From assembly GCF_003259435.1 (NCBI RefSeq), contig NZ_QLMA01000012.1, forward strand, positions 18,620-82,619: a DNA stretch of 64,000 bases. Direction: 5' to 3'. Below the pieces are notes generated by a model, which saw nothing but the letters and a program-made list of their open reading frames with translations, did no database searches and had not been told where the DNA came from. The position numbers were made by a program, and so were the translations under genes. Of this stretch, positions 45,072 through 52,965 are shown in pieces. Origin of the DNA: Chitinophaga dinghuensis (GTDB taxonomy: Bacteria > Bacteroidota > Bacteroidia > Chitinophagales > Chitinophagaceae). Within the stretch, counting starts at the first letter, position 1; each line of letters begins with the position of its first letter.

Positions 45072-46523
45072 TTAGTACAATTTTCCAGCGAGCGGAACAC
45101 CAATGCTTATTCCCACTACAAACCTATCTACACTGGAGGATAGCTTACCAAAAATATCATTCCATTTGGCACTCACTTCAAAACTTGCTTTGGTATCTTC
45201 ATCTTTCCCTTTTAAATTGAATGGGATACCTACCTTAATATTGCTCGGCCCATCATGCTGTAGATATTGGTCAATTTGCAAACTTAGCCCCAGTGACTTC
45301 TTGAATACGAGAAACGCTACTCCCTGCGTACTGATATATGGTGATAAATACCGTTTATAATTTCCAACATAAACCTTGTCAGGATCTTTACTAGACAAGG
45401 TTACTGTAGTATCAGGATTTATACTGATAATATTATAGCTTGCTCTATTATAGGTATCCAAATCAGATGTAAGAATATTATTCTGATTATTTAAACCCAC
45501 AGTACCATTTAATACCCAACGCGACTTCCTCTTTTCCCTATAGTAGGAGTATAAGATAGAGAGCTGCATGTTCCACAATTTCTCCTCTTTCAATTCACTT
45601 TTAATCTCCTGAGTAACTGTATATTTCATGCTTGTAACAGGGATATAGGCAATAAAGCTGAAATAATGTCCGGAAAAGACATTATATACTTCCTCCTCTT
45701 CTATTATATCAGCTTCTTTTTTGTAGAAGTCCGACAAGACATCCGCATATTTTTCTTCGTAGAAGGTTTCCTTCTTTTTATTCATCCAGGCCAACTCTAA
45801 TGGAGATGGTCTCAACTTGTCCCAGGCAGACATAGTTTTATCAAAGTCGGCAGAATCTTGCCGCAGTTGCTCCAGTACCTGCATTTTCACTTCTTCTCTT
45901 AATAATCTGGCAATCAGGGCCGCTGGTACCGTATCCTTTTTAAGTACTTGCTGTTGAGCAGAATCTGCCAGATATTGTACACTGCGTTTACCTGTAGAAT
46001 ACTTGATACTAGCTTTTCCAAAAATGGTAAACTTACCGGAAACCCCAATATTAGGCGACCATTTATCTCCCTTTGTAAACAAGGTAGCAAAACCATCTGT
46101 CGCATCCGCCTGAATGCCTGTAGTAAGCAGTGATTTGATACGATCTCTTCTCTTTGATGGATCTTTTCCCCAATTTATACCAAGGAATAGTCGTCCATCA
46201 ACGGGGTCTAAGATAAAATAAGTCTTATTCAAAGAAAGATCCGCAGTTCCGGTAAGATAGCTGTTAAATTTTCTGGCAGCCAAAACATTTAATCCTACCG
46301 GGGTCATAAGGTATTGTACGGGTTGTTGCGTGTTCTTTTTTCTCTCAAAATTCCTTCTCGTTTGATCCGCTTCTGCTAATTTCAACCGATCTTCCATCAC
46401 GCTGATGGAATCCAACGCCGGATTAAGATTGCAACAATACGGAACCTCTTCTTTAACATTTTGTGCGAGTACAGTACCGGCAGCCAACAATGCCAGCACA
46501 CTAAAAATCAGGGACAATCTCAT
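45072..46523 (-). CDS. Exported protein of unknown function, probable outer-membrane barrel
   Basis: This 483-residue protein starts with a signal peptide (RLSLIFSVLALLAAGTVLAQ). The rest alternates amphipathic strands (LSLNKTYFILDPVDGRLFLGINWG, GVSGKFTIFGKASIKYSTG) with a charged helical insert in the middle (FYEEKYADVLSDFYKKEAD). The C-terminal stretch SSSVDRFVVGISIGVPLAGKLY ends in an aromatic residue, as outer-membrane barrels do. No family was recognised. Its own terminator follows. Confidence 0.7.
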   Translation of the reverse strand: MRLSLIFSVLALLAAGTVLAQNVKEEVPYCCNLNPALDSISVMEDRLKLAEADQTRRNFERKKNTQQPVQYLMTPVGLNVLAARKFNSYLTGTADLSLNKTYFILDPVDGRLFLGINWGKDPSKRRDRIKSLLTTGIQADATDGFATLFTKGDKWSPNIGVSGKFTIFGKASIKYSTGKRSVQYLADSAQQQVLKKDTVPAALIARLLREEVKMQVLEQLRQDSADFDKTMSAWDKLRPSPLELAWMNKKKETFYEEKYADVLSDFYKKEADIIEEEEVYNVFSGHYFSFIAYIPVTSMKYTVTQEIKSELKEEKLWNMQLSILYSYYREKRKSRWVLNGTVGLNNQNNILTSDLDTYNRASYNIISINPDTTVTLSSKDPDKVYVGNYKRYLSPYISTQGVAFLVFKKSLGLSLQIDQYLQHDGPSNIKVGIPFNLKGKDEDTKASFEVSAKWNDIFGKLSSSVDRFVVGISIGVPLAGKLY

Positions 46524-46684
46524 CGACAGTACAATATTTTGGGGTGGTTGATAATTTGCCGAAGATAATTAATTCCGATAAAAAAATCACGGAATAGAGG
46601 CGAAGATGGAGGGAAACAATGAGGTCAGGTGCAGCATGCATCTCCCGCTAACCGGCATGCATACACGAAAGATATTGGGGGAAA

Positions 46685-46714
46685 TGCGCTTGCCCCAGCA
46701 ACAGGGCAAGCGCA
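46685..46714 (-). terminator. Probable terminator of the transglutaminase-like gene
   Basis: The 11-bp arms TGCGCTTGCCC and GGGCAAGCGCA enclose an 8-nt loop 7 nt after the stop codon. The T-run on the minus strand is short. Confidence 0.6.
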
Positions 46715-46721
46715 CAAAATC

Positions 46722-47837
46722 TTACGGCTTCGCCCAGAAAACATCTGGGTTATTCGTGATGTTAGTATTAAATGACACCCCTCCATTTGCTGAAGTATCG
46801 CCCTTCTGATTCAATCCATCCAATGGTACCAACTGAATATAGTTTAGTTTTTTGCCCGGTATTCTTGTTTCCATATCATAACCGCTACCTACCAGACATT
46901 CTATGCGATAGAGATTCTTCGCCATATACTTTTCCAGGTAATTTTCCTTTGTTTGCGACACTTTCCTATTCCAGTTAGCATCCGGATTCAGGATCAATGG
47001 TTTATTATTCACGAGGCGCTCTCTTACTTCCTGTACGCTTAACAACTCCCCTTTTTCATTCATCACATAGGCGCCGAAAGTAGGGTCCATCCAAAGCCAT
47101 TTTTTCAGATCCTCTGAATATACCATGTTAATTACATGACAATCATCGAACTGGATTTCTTTAGGCATGCAGGTAATAAACCTGGATTTAAAGCCCATCG
47201 CCAGATAACATTCATTTAAAACGGTGGCCATCATCCTGCAGTTCACCCCTCTTTTTTCATTATGGCAAACCGCAATGATATCTAAAGCATTTCTCAGCTT
47301 AGGATTATCACTGCCTCCATCATGCCGGATCTCATTATGCACCCACTGCAACAGGTTAATCATTTTGGATACCTCCGTTCCCTCGCCCGCAATGGAATCC
47401 AGGTTCATCTCCTGACGGATACGTTTCAAGGTCGGGTCTTCGGAAGACAAATAAGTAAATGCAGGTTGTACCCGCTGGTCTTTTGTGTCATAAGCCTTGG
47501 CAGCCTTCAACATTTCCAGCCGACTCGGTTGATACTGTATCCTTGTCAGGGCAGAATCTTTCCCATTCAAGAGGATGACAAAATCGGAAGCAGTACCAGG
47601 TTTAACCCGAATAGTAATGGAATCTATATCGGTCAGGAAAGTCACTGCTTTCCCTGCCGTTTTATAGACATCCGGCTTCGCCTTTGGCTCAACTGTCCAA
47701 TTGTCGTTGGTAATTTTACCGTCCACTTTAATTTTTACTTTTTCTGAATTCGCCTTGATAACGGGAATACGATTCTGGCCGAAAAGGGTACAAGAAAACA
47801 ACAATCCTGTAAATAATAGTATAGGTTTCAAATGCAT
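46722..47837 (-). CDS. Transglutaminase-like exported protein
   Basis: This 371-residue protein has a signal peptide (HLKPILLFTGLLFSCTLFGQ). The transglutaminase-like triad is visible as Cys in RGVNCRMMATVLNEC, His in DDCHVINMVY and Asp in WLWMDPTFGAY. An N-terminal beta-domain of about 140 residues precedes it. Members may be proteases, crosslinking enzymes or scaffolds; the role here is unknown. It appears to be monocistronic. Confidence 0.85.
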   Translation of the reverse strand: MHLKPILLFTGLLFSCTLFGQNRIPVIKANSEKVKIKVDGKITNDNWTVEPKAKPDVYKTAGKAVTFLTDIDSITIRVKPGTASDFVILLNGKDSALTRIQYQPSRLEMLKAAKAYDTKDQRVQPAFTYLSSEDPTLKRIRQEMNLDSIAGEGTEVSKMINLLQWVHNEIRHDGGSDNPKLRNALDIIAVCHNEKRGVNCRMMATVLNECYLAMGFKSRFITCMPKEIQFDDCHVINMVYSEDLKKWLWMDPTFGAYVMNEKGELLSVQEVRERLVNNKPLILNPDANWNRKVSQTKENYLEKYMAKNLYRIECLVGSGYDMETRIPGKKLNYIQLVPLDGLNQKGDTSANGGVSFNTNITNNPDVFWAKP

Positions 47838-47947
47838 AAGGTGGATATTTGATTAAAGACGAATCAGTTGACATAAAGTTGCAAGCGTATGCTAAATATT
47901 TTTATGGAGACACGTATCTCACCAACCGCCATTTCCCCACCAAAAAA

Positions 47948-47971
47948 CAATTCAACAGACTCATTGAATAG
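47948..47971 (+). promoter_or_regulatory. Operator-like inverted repeat of the ArsR-rhodanese gene
   Basis: The half-sites ATTCAA (47950-47955) and TTGAAT (47964-47969) are separated by 8 nt, and an AG follows. The same half-sites with the same spacing form a much better palindrome in front of the MFS gene at 51566-51589. A -7 box TACCTTTG follows at 47977-47984, so a bound repressor would block the promoter. Confidence 0.65.
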
Positions 47972-47976
47972 TTTTC

Positions 47977-47984
47977 TACCTTTG
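47977..47984 (+). promoter_or_regulatory. -7 promoter box of the ArsR-rhodanese gene
   Basis: TACCTTTG matches TAnnTTTG and lies 31 nt before the ATG at 48016. It sits 5 nt after the operator-like repeat. Confidence 0.55.
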
Positions 47985-48015
47985 TAACAGGTCAGTCTAA
48001 TCCAAAGAAATTGCT

Positions 48016-48684
48016 ATGAATAAACGAGATTTTAAGGATAAAGTGTATGGCGCATTATCCAGGGTAACGAAAGCGTTGAGTAATCCGCATCGCCTGGAGA
48101 TCATAGACTTACTGGCGCAAGGGCCTTTTTCTGTAGAGGAAATCGCTAATAATACGGGCATGTCTGTCGCCAATGCTTCCCAGCATTTACAAACATTGAA
48201 ACAGGCGAGATTGGTAAGAATTACCCGGAATGGCAACTTTATTCATTATAGTTTGGCTGGTGAAAACGTATTTCATGCCTGGGCGGCCCTTCGGGAATTA
48301 GGGATGGAATACAATACGGATGTAGAAAAAGTAGTCACTGATTTCAGAAAAGGTCATGGAGAAATAGCGGCAGTAGATGCCAGCGCGCTCGCCAGAATGC
48401 TGGAGAAAAATGAGGTCATCCTGCTGGATGTAAGACCTGAAGAAGAATATCGCCGGGGACATATTCACCGGGCCATATCTGCTCCTGTAGAGAAACTACA
48501 GGAACAATTGAAGCACTTGTCGAAAGATAAAATGATCGTTGCTTATTGCCGCGGACCTTTCTGTGTATATGCTGATGAGGCGGTGGCGCTACTTAAAAAG
48601 AAAGGTTTCCATGCGATGCGCATGAATGAAGGTTACCCCGACTGGGCACTGCGTGGCCTTCCCATTGAACATACTACGATGTAG
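48016..48684 (+). CDS. ArsR-type regulator fused to a rhodanese domain
   Basis: This 222-residue protein has an ArsR winged helix at residues 15-85 (NPHRLEIIDLLAQGPFSVEE, NASQHLQTLKQARLV) and a rhodanese domain at about 120-215 (ILLDVRPEEEYRRGHI). The catalytic-loop Cys178 lies in AYCRGPFC, where a second Cys follows. Rhodanese domains carry or sense sulfane sulfur, so this is probably a repressor responding to persulfide or a related thiol signal. A matching operator is found in front of its own gene and of the MFS transporter gene at 51651. Confidence 0.93.
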   Translation: MNKRDFKDKVYGALSRVTKALSNPHRLEIIDLLAQGPFSVEEIANNTGMSVANASQHLQTLKQARLVRITRNGNFIHYSLAGENVFHAWAALRELGMEYNTDVEKVVTDFRKGHGEIAAVDASALARMLEKNEVILLDVRPEEEYRRGHIHRAISAPVEKLQEQLKHLSKDKMIVAYCRGPFCVYADEAVALLKKKGFHAMRMNEGYPDWALRGLPIEHTTM

Positions 48685-48720
48685 ATACAACGTACATGCA
48701 TACACTAATATATCACCAAC

Positions 48721-48740
48721 TAATTATTTATAAATAATTA
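48721..48740. promoter_or_regulatory. Perfect 20-bp AT-only palindrome
   Basis: The halves TAATTATTTA and TAAATAATTA meet without a spacer. It lies between the ArsR-rhodanese gene and the TTGTAG repeats. It could be a regulator site or a weak terminator; nothing else supports either. Confidence 0.4.
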
Positions 48741-48761
48741 ACAAATAACTATTTATCATCA

Positions 48762-48810
48762 ATGTAGTTTTTTTGTAGCGTTTTTTTTTCCATTTGTAGA
48801 TGTCTTGTAG
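48762..48810 (+). promoter_or_regulatory. Two pairs of 11-bp-phased TTGTAG direct repeats
   Basis: The hexamers ATGTAG (48762), TTGTAG (48773), TTGTAG (48794) and TTGTAG (48805) form two pairs, each with an 11-bp period and on the same face of the helix. The last ends 34 nt before the -7 box TAATTTTG at 48845-48852. The same arrangement, with the same 34-nt distance, occurs at 51220-51270. It probably binds an activator, most likely the TPR/HTH regulator at 49266. Confidence 0.65.
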
Positions 48811-48844
48811 TATCTACTTTTTTCCAGCTGAAGGGCCGGCGATC

Positions 48845-48852
48845 TAATTTTG
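48845..48852 (+). promoter_or_regulatory. -7 promoter box of the small membrane-protein gene
   Basis: TAATTTTG matches TAnnTTTG, 33 nt before the ATG at 48886. No TTG sits at the usual -33 position, which fits an activator-dependent promoter. Confidence 0.55.
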
Positions 48853-48885
48853 CCGGAAATCATTCTTAAACAAAAAACCTCAGCT

Positions 48886-49221
48886 ATGAAAACAAATCAA
48901 TGGGCTATGATCGCTTACATCACTATTATCGGATGGGTGGTAGCATTTGTGAAAAGTAAAGAAAACAGAAACAGTCTGGTGAACTACCACCTGGAGCAGG
49001 CACTCGGATTGGCTATTGCCAGTATAGTTTGGGGTATTGCTTTGAGCATTGTGATTGCTGTATTACCAGCTGCCCTGACCAGCATACTATCCATTGCAGG
49101 ATTCCTGCCGATAATCTTTATGGTATTTGGTATCATCAACGCCAATAACAGCGTACAGAAACCTATTCCGGTAATTGGTAAATTCTTCCAGAACAAATTT
49201 GCTTTCTTACAGGAAGCATAA
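48886..49221 (+). CDS. Small membrane protein, DUF4870-like
   Basis: The ATG at 48886 gives 111 residues. An upstream TTG frame start at 48850 lies inside the -7 box and is rejected. Hydrophobic helices occupy about 5-20 (AMIAYITIIGWVVAF), 40-75 (LGLAIASIVWGIALSIVIAV) and 75-95. The linker KSKENRNSLVNYHLEQALG is typical of DUF4870-like proteins, small three-helix membrane proteins of unknown function. Its promoter carries the TTGTAG repeats shared with the convergent TPR/HTH regulator region. Confidence 0.8.
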   Translation: MKTNQWAMIAYITIIGWVVAFVKSKENRNSLVNYHLEQALGLAIASIVWGIALSIVIAVLPAALTSILSIAGFLPIIFMVFGIINANNSVQKPIPVIGKFFQNKFAFLQEA

Positions 49222-49262
49222 TAAAACGGGGCCGTAGCAAATTACTACGGCCCCGTTTTATT
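49220..49262. terminator. Bidirectional terminator
   Basis: Perfect 18-nt arms (49220-49237 and 49245-49262) contain AAAACGGGGCCGTAG and its complement around a 7-nt loop. It separates the convergent DUF4870-like gene and the TPR/HTH regulator gene. Confidence 0.93.
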
Positions 49263-49265
49263 GCC

Positions 49266-51203
49266 TTAATGCCCCGCTTCTTTCATCAGATAAGCATCCA
49301 GTCCTTCCTCTTTCCCCAGTCCCAGCTTCTGTTTGATCCGGTACCTCGACATCAGAATACTCTTTGGCGCCACGCCTAATCTGGAAGATATTTCCTTGGT
49401 GGACAATCCCATAGAGATATAAGAACAATGTTTTAGATCGAGTCGGGTAAGTCCGTTGTTGGCCTTCAACTGCAGCCTGGAGAAGAATTCCGGGTGAATA
49501 TTTTCCAGCTCTGTTTTCGCATTTTCAAAATCTTCATCCATTCGCCGATCCTGGTCTATCATACGATTGATCTGTCCTATCAGGTTACGGTCGCCGGATT
49601 TCTCCTGCAATTTTGCCTGGAGGGTTTGCAGCAGCTCATTCTTTTGCTCCACTTGTAAAGTACCTGCCAGCAGGTCTTTCTGGAGTTGCTCCTTCTGGGC
49701 CTGGATTAGTTGCTGCTCTGCTAGGAGTCGCGCTGCCGCTTCCGTCTGGAGCTGAGCCTGGAGGGCGGCTTCCTGTCTTTCCAATTCCAGCGTTTTCGCC
49801 TCTTCCTCTTTCAGTCGCATCTGTAAAACGGCGTCCTGTTTCTCCTTTTCCAGCAAGGTCTGTTGCTGTATGGTGGATTTCAAATGGAAGTGGTAGGAAC
49901 GGAACAGGAAGATCAATGCCAGTACGGAGGCAATGATTAATATAATATAGACGATGTTCAGTTTCTTATTGAAAGCCGCTTTTTCCTGTAAAGTCAGTAC
50001 TTGTTGTTCTCTTTGTTGCGTCTGATACTGGGCTTCCAGTCTTTTCGCAATCGCCATTTTCTCCGCATCAAAAGCGGCGGCAAAATACTTACTATGTTCT
50101 CTTTCAAAATTCAATGCACTCACCAGATCGCCTTTCTTCTCTGCCACTTCGGAGAGGTTACTCATGAAGTGCGCCATTAAGTTGTTGTCCGGCGCCGGCG
50201 ATTCCTGTAGTATATGCAATCCCGTTAGTAATAATCCTGCGGCGGCATCGTAATGACCATCCATCAGTTCAAAGCTGCTCTGCATGCCGTAGCTGCTGGC
50301 AATCACTTCCTGCTGATGGGTAGCAATCCCAATTTCCTGGGCGATTCTCAGGTAATGCTGGGCGGAATCCCTGAAATTACGTGGGAAAAATTCTGCGTAT
50401 AGGTTGGCGGTATTGAGTGCAATTACTCCCAGCGCACTGGAAAAGCTAATTCTGTCCTTGTTCTGCTGGTAAAATTGAATTGCCAGGCGGTTATAATACA
50501 GGGAAGAATCCAGTAACTGCCGGGCATTGTTATCCTTGCCAAACCGATGTTCGTAACTGGTAGCTACCGCCTGGTAAGCATTGCAGATATCATCCGGATC
50601 GGGGAATTGTTTGGCCGCCGCCAGGCAGGCGAACGCGTATCTCGATTGGTTTTCCAGATCATCCCAATCGGCATAGATAGCAGAAAGATTATAATATATG
50701 CTGGTCGTAAAACTGTTCGGCGGCTGCTTCTCCCCATATTTGAGCGCCTGCTGGAAGCTTTTCACGGCTTCATGTGGCTTGCCTACTCTGCTTTCCATCC
50801 AGCCTTTACGATACCAGACGTTTTCCAGGGTGAGTGGGTCGCCGGATTGCTCGGCCAACAGAAAAGCGCTATCCAGTTGTAGCCCCACGCCTTTTATATC
50901 TTCCTGTCCATACATCACAGATACGAGAGAAGAATGCGATTGTGCGGCATACTTACTGTCTTTCAGCGACCTGCTCATCGATAAGGCCACCTGCGCATTG
51001 GTCAATGCGCTTTTCCGGTCGGTACTGGAGAGGGCGCGACTCAATTTTAACCGGGTTAACACCTGCTCTTCGGGCGTGAGTGTAGGCTGGGCCAACACTT
51101 TCTTCAGTGAGTCCACTACTGTTTGGGCAACTACATCGGTTTTATACAACAAGCCAGACATGGTACATAATAATAATACCAGGCTTTTTTGGATACGGTT
51201 CAT
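49266..51203 (-). CDS. Membrane-spanning TPR regulator with C-terminal LuxR-type HTH
   Basis: The ATG at 51203 gives 645 residues. A signal peptide (RIQKSLVLLLCTMSGLL) is followed by about 350 residues of helical TPR-like repeats predicted to face the periplasm (EAVKSFQQALKYGEKQ). A TM helix follows at about 405-425 (IVYIILIIASVLALIFLF), then a long coiled coil rich in E/Q/L and a LuxR-type HTH at the C terminus (YISMGLSTKEISSRLGVAPK). This is a one-component transmembrane regulator design common in Bacteroidota. The 11-bp-phased TTGTAG repeats in front of it and of the convergent membrane-protein gene are likely its binding sites. Ligand unknown. Confidence 0.87.
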   Translation of the reverse strand: MNRIQKSLVLLLCTMSGLLYKTDVVAQTVVDSLKKVLAQPTLTPEEQVLTRLKLSRALSSTDRKSALTNAQVALSMSRSLKDSKYAAQSHSSLVSVMYGQEDIKGVGLQLDSAFLLAEQSGDPLTLENVWYRKGWMESRVGKPHEAVKSFQQALKYGEKQPPNSFTTSIYYNLSAIYADWDDLENQSRYAFACLAAAKQFPDPDDICNAYQAVATSYEHRFGKDNNARQLLDSSLYYNRLAIQFYQQNKDRISFSSALGVIALNTANLYAEFFPRNFRDSAQHYLRIAQEIGIATHQQEVIASSYGMQSSFELMDGHYDAAAGLLLTGLHILQESPAPDNNLMAHFMSNLSEVAEKKGDLVSALNFEREHSKYFAAAFDAEKMAIAKRLEAQYQTQQREQQVLTLQEKAAFNKKLNIVYIILIIASVLALIFLFRSYHFHLKSTIQQQTLLEKEKQDAVLQMRLKEEEAKTLELERQEAALQAQLQTEAAARLLAEQQLIQAQKEQLQKDLLAGTLQVEQKNELLQTLQAKLQEKSGDRNLIGQINRMIDQDRRMDEDFENAKTELENIHPEFFSRLQLKANNGLTRLDLKHCSYISMGLSTKEISSRLGVAPKSILMSRYRIKQKLGLGKEEGLDAYLMKEAGH

Positions 51204-51219
51204 TCGGCAAAAATAGTAT

Positions 51220-51270
51220 TTGTAGATGTTTTGTAGATGCAAAAATTGATGTAGTGTAGTCACCTTGTAG
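51220..51270. promoter_or_regulatory. Two pairs of 11-bp-phased TTGTAG direct repeats
   Basis: TTGTAG at 51220 and 51231, and GTGTAG at 51254 followed by TTGTAG at 51265, form two 11-bp-phased pairs. The last ends exactly 34 nt before the plus-strand -7 box at 51305, the same geometry as at 48762-48852. On the minus strand the first pair lies just upstream of the -7 box (plus 51208-51215) of the TPR/HTH regulator gene, so the site may also serve autoregulation. Confidence 0.65.
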
Positions 51271-51304
51271 AGGCCCAAAACCGATGAAATCCGCCATGAG
51301 CATA

Positions 51305-51312
51305 TATTTTTG
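51305..51312 (+). promoter_or_regulatory. -7 promoter box of the candidate small RNA
   Basis: TATTTTTG matches TAnnTTTG and is preceded, at the same distance as in the DUF4870-like promoter, by TTGTAG repeats. No -33 TTG is present. Confidence 0.5.
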
Positions 51313-51317
51313 CATCA

Positions 51318-51483
51318 GAGTTCATCTACAGAAAGGATCGTAAAGTAATCAATTGAAAAACCGAACATCCGTGGACTGAACTTAACCAATCGTCTACGGC
51401 CTTTTGTTCCTTGTTTCGTTATTCCCAATAATTATTATGCCCTTAGAGAGGTCGCTTCAAAAGGAAGCGGCCTCTTTTTTTTT
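51318..51483 (+). ncRNA. Candidate small RNA ending in an intrinsic terminator
   Basis: A plus-strand transcript starting just after the -7 box at 51305-51312 would run about 165 nt to a strong terminator (51447-51483) without any credible reading frame. It contains a stem of CCGTGGAC (51369-51376) and GTCTACGG (51392-51399, one G-U pair). The nearest upstream plus-strand gene ends at 49221 behind its own terminator, so this terminator needs another transcript to explain it. No known RNA family was recognised. Confidence 0.45.
51447..51483 (+). terminator. Intrinsic terminator of the candidate small RNA
   Basis: The stem AGAGG-T-CGCTTC pairs with GAAGCG-G-CCTCT around a short A-rich loop and is followed by eight or more T on the plus strand. 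Confidence 0.85.
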
Positions 51484-51565
51484 GAGGATACCCAACCAAC
51501 TACTCCCAACAGTGGGTACTATATCTAAGCAGTGCAACCTTCATCTCCCAACTCCCCTCTCATAT

Positions 51566-51589
51566 CTATTCAATAATTTTATTGAATAG
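51566..51589 (+). promoter_or_regulatory. Operator palindrome of the MFS gene
   Basis: The perfect 11-bp arms CTATTCAATAA and TTATTGAATAG are separated by 2 nt. The core half-sites ATTCAA-N8-TTGAAT are the same as those at 47948-47971 in front of the ArsR-rhodanese gene. A -7 box TAATTTTG follows at 51601-51608. It is best explained as the binding site of the ArsR-rhodanese repressor. Confidence 0.75.
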
Positions 51590-51600
51590 TTTTTATTCTT

Positions 51601-51608
51601 TAATTTTG
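51601..51608 (+). promoter_or_regulatory. -7 promoter box of the MFS gene
   Basis: TAATTTTG matches TAnnTTTG, 42 nt before the GTG start. A TTG at 51582-51584 inside the operator is 16 nt upstream, near the usual -33 spacing. Confidence 0.6.
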
Positions 51609-51650
51609 CAGGAATTATGCCGGCACATACACTCATTTAAAAGGTAAAGC

Positions 51651-52892
51651 GTGGAAATAAAGTTAGGACTGAAAGAAAACTGGAAGCAATTCTCTTTGCT
51701 CGTACTGGTCAATATGCTGGTAGGCGGTATGGTCGGATTGGAGAGAACAGTGGTGCCGCTGGTAGGTACGGAGGAATTCAAGATAGGGTCAGACATCGTT
51801 ATATTCTCTTTCATTATTGCCTTTGGGGTGGTGAAAGCCTTCACCAATCTGGTTTCCGGCATACTGGCAGACAAATACACCCGTAAACGCGTACTGATAT
51901 TAGGTTGGATCATTGGGTTACCTGTCCCTTTCCTCCTGGCCTGGGGCCCCGGCTGGAACTGGATAATAGCCGCCAATATGCTGTTAGGGGTCAGCCAGGG
52001 CCTTACCTGGTCGATGACCGTTAACATGAAAATAGACCTGGTAGGTCCCAGGAAGCGTGGCTTCGCCATGGGAATCAATGAAGCTGCAGGTTACGGCGCC
52101 GTAGGACTTACCGCTTTACTGACAGGCTATCTGGCGGCAGCATATGGACTGAGACCACAGCCATTTTATATCGGGATATTTTATACCGTCGCCGGTTTAA
52201 TACTATCTGTCCTGGTCATCCAAGATACCCGCAGGCATGCACAATTGGAATCTGCTTTGGTGACAGCCACCAGCTCCGGAGAGAAAATGCATAGGCCTAA
52301 TCTGCTATGGGTTTTCAAAGAAACATCTTTCAGGAATAAAGACCTCTTCTCTATTTCTCAGGCAGGCCTGATCAATAACCTGAATGATGGGATGTCCTGG
52401 GGCGTTTTCCCATTACTGTTTATTACCATGGGTGTAGGACTGGAAGGCGTAGGTTGGATCAAAGCCATTTATCCGGTGGTATGGGGAGTTGGCCAGATTA
52501 TTACAGGACCATTGGCCGACCGTGTAGGAAGAAAGCCATTAATCGTATGGGGAATGTTTGTCCAGGTACTGGGACATATCGTCATCGGATTGGAATTCTT
52601 CTCCCCACTTACATCTGGGTTGGTTGGTTCCGTATTCCTGGGCGTGGGTACCGCCATGGTATATCCAGCCCTGCTGGCTGCCGTCAGCGATGCCACCCAC
52701 CCTTCCTGGAGAGCCTCCGGGCTCGGCGTTTATCGCTTCTGGAGAGATATAGGCTATGCTGTAGGCGCATTAATGGCGGGGATAGTCGCCCATTACCTCG
52801 GACTCATCTGGGCTGTGCACATCGCAGGATTTGTCACTTTCCTTTCCGGCATGCTCGTATGGATCAGAATGAAAGAAACCATGAAGAAATAG
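51651..52892 (+). CDS. MFS transporter
   Basis: This 413-residue inner-membrane protein has twelve probable TM helices in two halves. The MFS loop motif appears as GILADKYTRKRVLILG between helices 2 and 3, and again as GPLADRVGRKPLIVWG in the second half. The start is GTG (no better ATG before helix 1). The operator in front links it to the ArsR-rhodanese repressor at 48016, so an export role connected with a sulfur or thiol-reactive compound is plausible but not shown. Confidence 0.9.
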   Translation: MEIKLGLKENWKQFSLLVLVNMLVGGMVGLERTVVPLVGTEEFKIGSDIVIFSFIIAFGVVKAFTNLVSGILADKYTRKRVLILGWIIGLPVPFLLAWGPGWNWIIAANMLLGVSQGLTWSMTVNMKIDLVGPRKRGFAMGINEAAGYGAVGLTALLTGYLAAAYGLRPQPFYIGIFYTVAGLILSVLVIQDTRRHAQLESALVTATSSGEKMHRPNLLWVFKETSFRNKDLFSISQAGLINNLNDGMSWGVFPLLFITMGVGLEGVGWIKAIYPVVWGVGQIITGPLADRVGRKPLIVWGMFVQVLGHIVIGLEFFSPLTSGLVGSVFLGVGTAMVYPALLAAVSDATHPSWRASGLGVYRFWRDIGYAVGALMAGIVAHYLGLIWAVHIAGFVTFLSGMLVWIRMKETMKK

Positions 52893-52965
52893 TAGTTTCT
52901 ATCTCACCAGATAGCCTTATTGGTGCAGAAATTGATGCGTGTTCTTAAAAACACATAGGCATATC

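Larger units (their letters stand above)
51204..51650. other. Intergenic region with TTGTAG repeats, a probable small RNA and the MFS operator
   Basis: No protein gene is supported in this 447-nt gap. From left to right it holds a minus-strand TAnnTTTG box (plus 51208-51215) for the TPR/HTH gene, TTGTAG repeats (51220-51270), a plus-strand TATTTTTG box (51305-51312), a terminator-ended segment (51318-51483), the 24-nt MFS operator (51566-51589) and its -7 box (51601-51608). Confidence 0.7.
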
